From NCBI GenBank assembly GCA_020650975.1, contig JAIPMN010001642.1:15716-71071 (forward strand): DNA of 55,356 nt. The letters run 5' to 3'. Origin of the DNA: Apostichopus californicus. Its lineage: Eukaryota; Echinodermata; Holothuroidea; Aspidochirotida; Stichopodidae. Made by a program: the position numbers and the translations under genes. This document shows, piece by piece, positions 14,601-26,600 of this stretch (the stretch's first letter is position 1; each line of letters opens with the position of its first letter). The notes under the pieces are model-generated. The model searched no databases. It had not been told where the DNA came from and saw only the letters and a program-made list of their open reading frames with translations.

Positions 14601-17600
14601 CATTTTATGTGATATTTAAATATTTAATAGTGAAGATTTGTTACCCGAATAGACCTGAGTATCTTCCTTTCTTCATGGAAGGTGTCCATATCACTTCTGG
14701 TAATCTGACAAGAGATGCCCAGTAAGTTAATTAATGCTGAAAAGTTTGTGCTCAGAATCAGATGCGTCAATCTTCCTTGACAACTCAACCACTTACAGTT
14801 TATCAACGCAACAATGGTGCTGCAAACGGTTCATAATTTTTCAGTACAAATGTGATATCTTATTGTATAAAGGTGACATGCAGTATGTCATCTTGGTACA
14901 AATGTAATATCTTATTGTATAAAGGTGACATGCAGTATGTCATCTTGGTACAAATGTGATATCTTACCGTATATGTGACATAAAGTATGTCATCTCGGTA
15001 CAAATGTGATATCTTACTGTATAAAGGTGACATGATGTATGTCATCTCGGTACAAATGTGATATCTTACTGTATAAAGGTGACATGCAGTATGTCATCTC
15101 AGTACAAATGTGAAATCTTACTGTATAAAGGTGACATGCAGTATGTCATCTCAGTACAAATGTGATATCTTACTGTATAAAGGTGACATGCAGTACAGTA
15201 TGTCATCTAACGGTCGGAAATTTTGGACTATCTATAGATCGTTTTATTTCAACAAATTACTGTTCAATATGTTGCATATTCAATGGTTCCTTAAAAGTAT
15301 TATTTGTTCTATGTATCAGTTCATTGTTCTGGACACATATATAACCAAAATACTCTCTTGAAAATTAAGGTTAATTTTTTTTATGCTAAATTTAATGGTA
15401 TCAGTTCTTTAATGGATAAATGCCAATGGCCATGTCCAGTAGTATGTCTTGGGGTGTGCATCCCATAACCCATTGTCCCCCTCACTCTCCTCTCCCTCCT
15501 TCCGTCACCCTTCCTAACCCTTCCGTCACCCTTCCTCACCCTTCCCCCACCCCCCCCCCCCCATGCATGATAAATGCAGCTTCTTACTTTGAATCTGTGA
15601 ACCTAGATATTTATTGTACATATGAATATTACACAGAAAGTCATCTCCATTTTACTACTCAGCTTGTTCTTTTTTGTTCTTATCAGTTCTCTGTTATTTA
15701 TTGACTTGGTTGTATTCTCAAATTGTACAATCAGTATATATATATAGCCCCCCCCCTCCCCCCCCCAAACAAAGACCTCCCTTTCATTTAAATTAAGTGT
15801 TGTGTCTACAAAGAAAATTATTTCTTGCGTCAGTGTTCCAGAATCTTAGCTTACTTAGGACACTGATCAAATTCACCGTTAACACATCTATCTATAAAAG
15901 ACAAAGGATTCTTTCCGCTTTGAAATAAACGATTTGTGAAATATGCTTCTGGCAAAACCGGAGGTTCTACGGTTTCTCAAATGTCACTAAAGTTCAAAAC
16001 GGTACGAGGCATACAGTTTTTTTTTAAATGTGGATGTGTGCCCCATTTCGTAAGGGGAACAAATAGATGGAAACATTTTGCTGATTACATGAAACGTTTG
16101 TTTGATTTAGTAGATCCATCATGTCGCCCTCTCTCTCTTCCGTTGGTAGGTCCTTGACGTTGGATGGCACGATTCTCTGGCTCCTCCATTAGAGAGGCTC
16201 TGCAGCATCTGCAAACAAATTGAAACTTGGTTGAAGAAAGATTCTCAGAATGTAGCCGTGTTGCACTGTAAGGTAAGATACTATATGTAATCTGAAAGGT
16301 AAAAAAAGTATATTTGGAGGGACTGTTTGTTTGACAGTATTTCAGTTAACTTGAGGGTAGCCAATCGTATCAGATCATAGAAACAGCTTGATCAGAACTA
16401 ACCAAATTTACAAACCAACTCAAATTACAGATTTAAAGGTACATTGCAGGTTGGAATGTTACGGAACAAACTTGTCATTTCTGTGTGAGATTGAACGAAA
16501 CTTTACCGTATTCCTCATGCCATAAAAATTAAAAAGGATTCCTTGGTGATGAAAAAGATGATAATATTCATATTGTTTATTCCTTCTCGTCTGAAGTTGC
16601 AGTTTCTGCCTGTAGCAAACCTGGCGTCTCTCAATAAATGCATCCTATATATAGGCCCGGGTTTCGAATACCGGTGGAGTTTATTCACTGTTCTGGATTT
16701 TCCAACTCATTACGATTTCAATTATATACATATATAAAGCAGATTCACAATCTAAATAAAGTGCACCCTGTCATGTACTTGTAAGCTTCTTAAATATGTT
16801 GCTTTCATGTGATTAATATGCTACAACATTGATGTGGAGCATTTACCCCTTAGGGCCTGTAGACAAAACATTAATCTGAGGCTTGACTTTCATACAAGCT
16901 TCTGCAAGTGGAATAGAATTGTATTTTAGGTTCACAAGGATTTGAAGTGGAAAACTGTCTGACTTCTGTATCAAATGGGTTTTGCTGCACATATTGGAGT
17001 CTGTGCAAATCAAATCAATGGAGTACCACATATAGTGCATACTGTGGTGTGAATTCTCAACTGTGGTGTGAATTCTCTTCAGTGTGCAAACAAATTGTTC
17101 AGAGGTACTCCTTCCCCAGATGCTGTGATTGTATTGAGAGGTCTAGGTTCAGACACTGTTTTTTTGTCTGAGTCATAAGTTGATGTTGCTGATCGCCTGT
17201 TATTTCTCCCATTGTATGATTATTATCCCAGGAATTTTCTCTGGCTCTCCTTTTCTCCCTATTGTCACCTGTTCCAGGGCCTCAATGATAATTTTAACCT
17301 GTTGAAAATATTATCTTGGATGTCAAGTAAAGAAATGTTTGTCTTCTGTCCCAAGGGGAATTTTGGAGGAAAGGAAAATAGTTTCTGTTATGTGATGGAA
17401 TCTTGATTAAAGCTACCCTGCCTTTGGAGATAAGTCTTGTAAACCGGAGGGAACTGCTACCACAGGAGTGTTATGGCAAGATGTTTGAGTGGCAAACCTG
17501 GACAATTTGTGACATGGTTGAACCGTTTCTAAAATCTTTATTAGGAATGGAAGTGAAGAGAAATACATTAAGGGGATCAGGGAAGGGAGAAACAAAACTC

Positions 17601-20600
17601 TTTCCCTATATCCTTCACCTTTCAAGCGATACTATGTACCCTGTGTCCTTGAAAATTAAACCTAGAATGTATGGATTCAAAGAACAGAAATAATTAAATT
17701 GGAATAGTCCCCTTCACTTACTGAAAGGGATTAGAGGTAAGAGGGTATGTGGGTAAAAGGTGGGTCATGTTACAGGGAAAGAAGGTATTAAAAAGGTGGG
17801 TCATGTTACAGGGAAGGAGGGTATAAAGATGGGTGATCATGGTAAAGGGATGGAGGGTATAAATGTGGGTCATGTTAGAGGGGAGGGTAAAAGGTGGGTC
17901 AAGTTAAAGGGAAGGAGGGTATAGAGTGGGTCATGCTAGAGGGAAGGAGGGTAAAAGGTGGGTCATGTTAGAGGGAAGGAGGGAGGGTAAAAGGTGGGTC
18001 ATGTTAGAGGGTAAAAGGTGGGTCATGTTAGAGGGAAGGAGGAAGGGTAAAAGGTGGGTCATGTTAGAGGGTAAAAGGTGGGTCATGTTAGAGGGTAAAA
18101 GGTGGGTCATGTTAGAGGTCAAAGGTGGGTCATGTTAGAGGGAAGGAAGGTAAAAGGTGGGTCATGTTAGAGGGTAAAAGGTGGGTCATGTTAGAGGTCA
18201 AATGTGGGTCATGTTAGAGAGAAGAATGATAAAAGGTGGGTCATGGTAAAGGGTAGGAAGGTATAAAGGTGGGTGGGTCATGTTAGAGGGAGGAGGGTAA
18301 AAGCTGGGTCATATTAGAGGGAAGAGGGTATAAAGTTGGTCATGTTAGAGGGAAGGAGAATATTTAGCTTTGAATTCACCAAATTTAAAACGGTCACAGA
18401 GAGTAGTGAACTGAATTGTTACAAGAGTAAATATGTTTTCTTGGCAAGGTGAAAGACATGAACTAACCTTTGCAAGATTTAATTTCTGAAAGAAGTAACC
18501 TCAAATGTTTTGATGAAATGGCAATAGAAGTAACTTTCATGGTGAATTGTTTCATTTGCAACTTATTTAGGGACAAGTACCATGCATTCATCTTTTCTGG
18601 TCACTTCTGGTGATTTTTAAATCTGTTGGATGTTTAAATACAACTCAATCATTTTAGAAATTACGTGAATCATTTTTAATGATGTTTTACTCTTTTCTCA
18701 CAGGGAAGCAGATCTCCCATCGGTGTTGTGGTCTTAGCTTACATGAACTATATCAATATAACTGCAAAGTAAGTACCTGCGCTGGGAAAGGCAGGCAAAT
18801 TATCATCAGAAAGAGTCATGGTGTAACTTAATTGGTTCCAGTTAAAATGTCTGGATTATATTTAAGTCTTAATTGTAAGTTGATCGGGCTGATGATAAAA
18901 ATAACAAACCTTTCCTGATACCAGTAAGTAAGCAAATGTGCATATTTTATTTCTGCATCAGGTCATGTCATATAAAAGCAAGTAGGTATATAAAGTTGGT
19001 ACCAAATGCCATTACTGCATACATAGGAAAGTATCAAAGACGTTATGCTACAAAAAATTTCTCAGGCTTGCACCATGGTAGAAATATTCAATCAGAATAT
19101 GTAAGCAAAATCCTAGAGGCACAACTGACATGTGGAGAGGCATTGCCCTTTTTGGTGAGAAAAATAAGTATTGTTGTTTCAGTTCAACAAAATTTTTTAT
19201 GATAAATGAGTTACATTGTGAATGAATGCAACCAACTACTTTAAAGAAATATTATTATATATTATTATTATTATTATTATATATATATTTAAAGAAATAT
19301 TCCCTGGACAGACTCTCTGACACCTTAGGAGAATATTAAATTATTCTAGCAGTTGAAGACCCCCCCATCCCCCCCCCTCATCTTGGTATCAATTGTTCCA
19401 ATTGAACTCTAAGATATAGATATTTAAAGGATATGATTTTCACATATTTTAATTGAAACAGCCAATTGCCACAATGAATACTACTTTAATATCAACATTA
19501 CCTCTGGTTCTCTGTACCTATACCTTTCAGTTCCGAGACTGCTTTGGACAGATATGCTATGAAGAGGTTTATGGAAGCCAAGACTGACAGACACGTTCAA
19601 CCGTCGCAGTTCCGTTATGAAGAGTACTTCACTGGACTTCTAACTGGTGCAATTTCCATAAACAGTGCTCCATTGTACCTGCACCATATTGTCATCCACG
19701 GAGTTCCAAACTACGATGCTAATGGAGGTAGAGATTTACAGTAACTACTAGTATGTGTGTATGTATGCGTGTGTTTGTATGTGTGTATGTATGTATTTTA
19801 GATCCTCCTGCAAGCAGGAACACGTGAAGAAGCCTCATTGGCTTATCAAAGCCGCAAGCTGACCGAAGTCAGTCTCTTAGATTCATATTTAACGTCCATG
19901 ATTATGAGTTGTCAATTGTCAACAACTCTGTAACTGGATGACATACTTTAATCTTGGAGTGACTCGAACTGGGGACCTTATGATTGGAAGGCACCGGCGT
20001 TAACCACTTAGCTAACACTCCTGTGTAGCTTTAGCAATTATTACAGACTGTAGTAAAATGTGTGAATTCAAGTCATAGTTGTGATACAAATGCTGCAGTT
20101 TGTGATTTTGATAGAATAAACAGATAGTAAAGCCCTGCATCTATGAGAAAGTGAAAGATTGTAACATCGTAATGTCAATATTTTTCGGACAGGTATTTGG
20201 TTTTTATTAACAGTAAACCATGATCTAAACGATCATAATTTCTCTTGAGTTTTGAAATTACCATTTGTCTTCCTCTCGGATTCATCTCTGAATCAAAATC
20301 CCATCATTTTTGTCCTGGAGTGTACTGTTAACCGTTGTGGCTACAGTACACACCTGATATGTTTAGGACAGTACGTGTAAGATGCAGAATTCTGTCAAAG
20401 TTAGACTGTGACTGAATGCATGGACAAATTTGTCAGTCCTGTTGGTTTTCAACCTATGGAATTAGGGTGAACCTGTAACAAGTTGTGACCATGTTACCTA
20501 TCAGTATGTGTACCTCTTCATTCTCATCGGGTGTAATTGTTCATAATTTAATGTGAACCATCACAGCATGTTTTCTGTCTTTGTTAACTTTGCAGGCTGC

Positions 20601-23600
20601 AGACCTTTCATTAGGTTGTACCAAGGAATGCAGACAGTGTACACATCCGGTGTATAGTAAGTACTCTGTTAATCTCTCTTAATAACATCTTCATTCCTGA
20701 CATTACAGAGGCCTTCATGATAGCTGAGAGGTTAATTGGAAGAAGATTCCATCAGGAATATTATAGAGCACAGAGGATGTCACAAAAGTATTTAAAAAGA
20801 TCATCAGTACTACCTACAAAGTTTAGCTAAATGTTTGTTTGTACTACTTGTGTGGAGATTTTGACTCACCAAGTGATTCCCTGATATTGAAAGTGACCAT
20901 ATTATACAACACCCCCCCCCCTCTGCCCATCCTCTCCCCACTGAAGAAACATGCTTTGCGGAGTAAGTGACAGTAAAAGTTTCTTCCCTGAGTTGAGCCT
21001 ATGCTGTGCTTCTTTAAGAACTTGCTATCAAAGACCCCATGGGTTAGTCATTTCTATTGGTTTGACCAATTTTGTCAGACAGTAGAAAACCCAAATTATC
21101 AATTTGCGTAGACGCAAAAAAATCCTCATCGGACCAGACTGGTAGCCCTCTTTCTAATAGAGATAACAAGTAATTTTGTATTGAAATAGCCCTATTGCAT
21201 GTGAGAATTTTCTGCAGGTGGTGGAAACTTTGCCAAATTGTTTCTAATGATGCAGTAATTGTACTTTTAGCTGTTGCTATGGTGTAAGAGAATCTGTTGA
21301 GTCTGACTGGCTGGTCAAATCTAGGTCTGTTTAAGAAACTTAATCCATGAAGCATGCTAGTGAAATATTTTTTGGTAGATATTTGGCATATGGGAGTTTG
21401 TTGGAATGTGAAGGAGTGGTTAAGGGAACAGTTTCTGCAAACTTTAAATGACATGATTGTGTCTTCTGAGTGACAAATTCATAAAAATTCACAACATTAG
21501 CTTCAAGTACCACTGTTAGTTGCTATGGAGACATATATACCGGTATACATGGATTTAATGTGCTCAGTGCTAATGAAGTTCAATATGAATGTGGAACTGC
21601 TACATTTCCTCATGTTTAATAGTATATGACACATATATGCTGAATATGACAACTTACAATCTTGACTTTGTTCTCAAAATGTTCAAAGTTTAAATAAATC
21701 GTCATCTACGATTTTACAATTGTGCGTTGACTTTTTAGCAAATCGTATTTTGGAGGTAGCACTAACCATCATTTTAACCTCTCTGTTCTATAGTTGAAAT
21801 GCAATAGGTTCTTGACTTCTTTGTCAGGAGATGTAAATAAGTCACATAGCAGAGCATATTAAAAACAAATCTGTTCTGTAATCTCATTGTTATTAATGTA
21901 AACACACCCCTGCTGGAATATTCCTGATCTTCTCTAAGTTCAAGGGTAAATCTTCCCATCAGCTCTAACCTACGACTGTCAATCATTTTTTTGTTATTCC
22001 TTGCTGGAGTCAAAAGGAATCTATGTGATGATGATGGTGTCTGTGTGTGTGATACTTGCTTGTAAACACAGTAACTCAAAAAGTTAATGGTGCATTCACT
22101 TCATACTTGGTATGTGCATTCGTCTTATTCTGTGAAGTTCAACGGTCATGTGGGGTCAACAGAGGTCAAGACTGAAAACTTTGTGAACACAATAAATTCA
22201 AAAAGTATATCTTTCTTGAACTTCATACATGGGATGCAGATTCAGCTTGCTGAGTACAAAAACCCTATTGAAATCGCTGGAGGTCAAAGGTCATTTGTGG
22301 TCAACATTTAAGTGAAAGTCTGAGAATCTGATTAATACAATAACACAAGAAAGTACATCGTTCTTGAACTTAATACTTAGTACTTAGTACGTAGAACCAG
22401 CTTGGTGAGTGCAAGAATCCTATTGAAATTGGTAGAGGTGAAAGGTCACATGAGGTCAACAGACATCAAAGTCTGAAAACCTTTAAACATGATAACTCCT
22501 CAATAAAGCTACAATCAATCTGTGAATTCTCCAATGCTATGATTTTATTTTGGTGAACATAGTTTGGTCAAGTTCAGGTTAGTTCTGTGAAGGGGCTCTA
22601 CAGGTCTTCAACGAAACATACCTGGCATCCAAGTATTGAAATCTGCTTCAGAGTTCATACTCTTGCTTGAAACGTGCACTTAAACCTCCTATCAGTTGTC
22701 ACCCTCTCGAGCTTCAAGGGTTCAACAGTTTATCTGAATTGGTGGAAAACTTGGCCATTTTCTCAGAAGAATTTCACAGTGTATAAAGCTTTATTTAGTA
22801 CTGTAGGCCTGCCATGTTCAAATTCCATCAGAGGTTACATATAGTTTGCTAACATTCTGATGGTGAAGGTCACAAGTTCAATGTTAGTTGTAAACAATGA
22901 TCAGAGGCTAAAAATAGAAGGGTTATGGGACGACTTAATGGGTTAATGCACAATCTCAATATTAATCATGGAATTTACTAATGTTTAGACGCAAAATGCA
23001 GCTTATATGAAAAAATGAAAGTAATAAAATGGAATGAAATATTCTCCTCTGTAAGTGGCTTGTTTATCACCTCAGTAACATTCTTACTCTTTCAGTACTG
23101 TGCCAGAGGGGACAACTAAATTTGTGATTACCTTGGACAAAGCTTTGCCTTTGAGGGGTGACATTTTGGTGAGATTTCTTCTTTTGTCTCTGTTTTGTTT
23201 TTTCAACTGTATGATTCCACTCAAGGTTGGTATTGCCAGTATCAATTTCAATTTTTGGCTATATTCTCACAGAATGTGTTAGTTTGAAAATGTTTAATAA
23301 ATTATTTACAAATACACCCCTGCTGTGGGTAAACTATTGAATACAAGTATTGGTAGTCTTGTGTAGGAGTAGGAAGTAACATGATATGGAAAACAGTCTG
23401 TGAGAAGTGAATACCACCAATGAAAATCAACTGTCATGGGTTAATGTTGTGTTGTTGGAAAGAACTGAGAAAAAAAAAATTATGACTTGTGGGTATGTCA
23501 TAGGAGTTGGTAGCATCTGTTGAAAGACTTAAATACAACAATATCTCGAAAGTATAAGGAAGAATTCCTTTTGCCCTTGGTGGTTGCTGATGGTTGGAAA

Positions 23601-26600
23601 ATTGGGAGTCAGGGAGAGGTTGATGGGAGTTGGGGCAGGACTAAGGTCAAATATGTCAAACTTCTCACTTATTGGTTGTGAGGGTTCTGGTTTTTCTGTA
23701 GCATGTCTTGGTATAATAAGAGGTATGGCCTGTTGTCAATGTTATCCTATGTAAATGTGTTTGGAAGCAGTTGGTCTAAAAACCCAAGAATTAGTATAAA
23801 GGTACAGCATCTGTACATTCAGAAGAACATGTTGTTACCTCAGGCAGACAAGTTATGAAAGAAAATGAGCCAAGAAACAAAAGATTGCTAAGTTTGAGTT
23901 GACATTGTTAATTTATCAATTGATTAATATTCTTCCAGGGCTAGAGCAAAATATTGGTAGTAGGGAATATCAAAACCTCACTATACCTAGATTAGAGCAA
24001 TAGTTAGAACAGGCGGGTAGACCCAGTGCTCCGTGTTTTAGACAGGCGGGTAGACCAAGTGCTAAGTGTTTAGGACAGGCGGGTAGACCCAGTGCTCAGT
24101 GTTTTGGACAGGCGGGTAGACCCAGTGCTCAGTGTTTTGGACAGGCGGGTAGACCCAGCCCTCAGTGTTTTAGACAGGCGGGTAGACCCAGTGCTAAGTG
24201 TTTAGGACAGGCGGGTAGACCCAGTGCTCAGTGTTTTGGACAGGCGGGTAGACCCAGTGCTCAGTGTTTTGGACAGGCGGGTAGACCCAGTGCTCAGTGC
24301 TTTGGACAGGCGGGTAGACCCAGTGCTCAGTGTTTTGGACAGGCGGGTAGACCCGGTGCTCAGTGTTTTGGACAGGCGGGTAGAACCAGTGTTCAGTGTT
24401 TTGGACAGGCGGGTAGACCCAGTGCTCAGTGTTTTAGACAGGCATGTAGACCCAGTGCTTAATGTTTAGGACAGGCCAGTAGACCCAGTGCTCAAACCTA
24501 GATCTTAAAGGGCCCACATTTTGGGCAGAGTTTTCCTTCGTGCTTAGATGACCCGTGGTGTAGTCTTGCAGCCATTGTTCACACAGCCAGTATCTCCAAC
24601 TGTGTATCTTTTCTGTCATTGTTTCTCCAATAGGTCAAATGTTACCACAAGAAGTTCAGGTCCAGCACGAGAGATGTCGTCTTCCGTTGTCAGTTTCACA
24701 CTACAGCGGTGGTAGAATACAGACTCTTGTTTGGAAAACAAGACCTTGATGATGCCTGTACAGGTAGGGCCCTGTTCTCTGGCTCTTTCTATTCAGACTA
24801 TCAGAGAACTTTCTCTACACATGAAATCAACGACAGAATTTCATACTATCAAGATTGATTAAATTGATTAAATCTACCGGTAACAGTGTTGGGCTCCTTG
24901 TTGGAGAAAACAGAACAAGAAAATGAAAGCAAAATAACAATTTTTCCCCCAAAAAAAGTACCTTGAAATTCAACAAATAATCTTAATTTGAGAAAATGTT
25001 TGGTAGGTACTGTAAAATTGACAATAACATTGATAAACAAACTCAAAAATTGCTGTAGTTATTTTTTGTGATCCTGTGAGCAGAAAGTAAACAGACACAA
25101 ATTCCTCATTGCCGAAGAATCAGCGATTGATTTCATTATGTCGTTAGTCTCGACCACACTGTATAAAGCATCAATGAATGTCTGGCAAGGTCATAGCAAG
25201 TTAAATCATTTTTACAGCTAATATCCTGCTTAAACAGCTGGTCATTTTCTGCAGATAAATATGTTGTATTTTATTTGTAACTTGCATTACAGATGCACGT
25301 TTCCCACCATTCACGAAGGTGGAGTTCATCTTCTCATCGACTGGAGATAGCTTGCACAACAGTGATTACGTGTCACACAGTAACTTCCCTGTAGATAACG
25401 GAGATGATCCACTTATAAGGTGGGATTCATACGAGAATTTCAGCAAGTTAGTGGACGGTCTTGGTAAGTGGCTTACTTCTCTACTTACCATAACAAAATC
25501 ACTGTGCCACAGAGTTCCAGCGAGGTTTGTAGACTTGCTTTGGGCTGTTTGTTCTTTTGATGAGCATTCTTTGAAACGTTTTGTGTAGATAACATTTATA
25601 GCTAGACTTTTCTCGATCGAAATGCTTGATTTGGCAGCCATTAACAAACTTTAAAGAGGAGCAAATAAATAAATATCAGGAACAGGATTCAAAACCCTCG
25701 ACCTCAGTTAAGTAAATCCTGTGCTCTAAAACCTGACCTATCCACCCATCTTGGTCAAAAGTCCTAGTAACCATTTCTTTGCTGGTATTAAGAGTCTGAA
25801 ATCATAGTGCCTTGTATATTGTGTGGTCAGGGGTCATTACCAGAGATTATTTAAAACAACCCAGAAAGCCACAGGAGAGGATTTTCAAGAGACATTCCCT
25901 TACATATATCGATATTTGTCTGCAGTATGCAAAGCATGAACAAACTGCTAACTGGATAATTAGAATAACATTTGAAAGAACAAAGACTAGGATTTCTGTC
26001 CTTATTTGCGATAGTACATTTTAATCAAAGGCTTCTTCTTTTGTGTATTTTCTTCACCAGATTCAGAACCTGAAAGTCCTCAGCCTAATGGTGGGAATAA
26101 TAACAACCTTTCCCCTGGTCCTCATCAGAAGTACATTTATGTCTCTGATGGTAGTCCTTACGCACAGGTCCAGAAGACGCCCTCTTTCAGTAAACCAAGT
26201 GAGCCCGTGCTCTTACAACAATCTCATGAACCACAAGCTCATCATCAGCCCCCATCGAATACTCAAGCTAACGGTCCTACCAGATCAAACCCCTACAGCA
26301 CCCATAATGGCCCCACTGCTGGTCCTTCTACAAGTAATGGGCCTACCAGTGGACCGTCAATGAAAGGGCAGCAGATGTCCGGTAACCCAGTTGAACGCAT
26401 GCCTAGTGGTCGACAGCTGGATTTCAAAGAGCAGCGAGAATTGGAGGAGTTACTCCGGGGCATTGAAGACACCAAGGGGTTGGGAGACGTAGCTGGTGAA
26501 AACAACAACCAGGTGCCAGGAAGTCCACAGAAATCACCGGTAAGAACTGAATATCGGCACGTCTCACATGTTTGACTTAGTGCCACACTGCACAGTATTC

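Larger units (their letters stand above)
8986..16149 (+). other. Intron 4, 7,164 bp, longest intron seen
   Basis: Contains the 52-bp hairpin minisatellite (14845-15212), C-rich tracts (12585-12597, 15480-15563, 15748-15766) and short duplications near 9890-10020. No nested gene recognised. The flanking exons join at a family-typical point with no missing domain segment. Confidence 0.7.
16273..18703 (+). other. Intron 5, 2,431 bp, splits the P-loop
   Basis: Holds a degenerate tRNA-derived SINE-like segment (16603-16738) and the purine-rich minisatellite at 17752-18358. Two short ORFs (17212-17406, 17403-17693) show no recognised similarity. Confidence 0.7.
20657..23095 (+). other. Intron 8, 2,439 bp
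   Basis: Contains a C-rich tract (20912-20925), the roughly 150-bp tandem repeat with DR1 sites (22030-22510) and an unexplained 136-codon ORF on the minus strand (21044-21454). No splice-supported exon seen. Confidence 0.65.

Noticed and set aside
17926..18138. ORF reading WVMLEGKR repeats
   Set aside because: Both strands are open only because the minisatellite lacks stop codons; no splice or start support.
19956..20021. Functional tRNA-Gly gene
   Set aside because: D-stem and anticodon stem have several mismatches and a SINE body and tail follow, so it is a SINE head.
24009..24495. CRISPR-like regular repeat array
   Set aside because: Units are contiguous with no unique spacers and lie in an animal intron; it is a minisatellite. 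The same applies to 42166-43395.
25366..25647. 93-residue minus-strand ORF
   Set aside because: Antisense shadow of exon 11.
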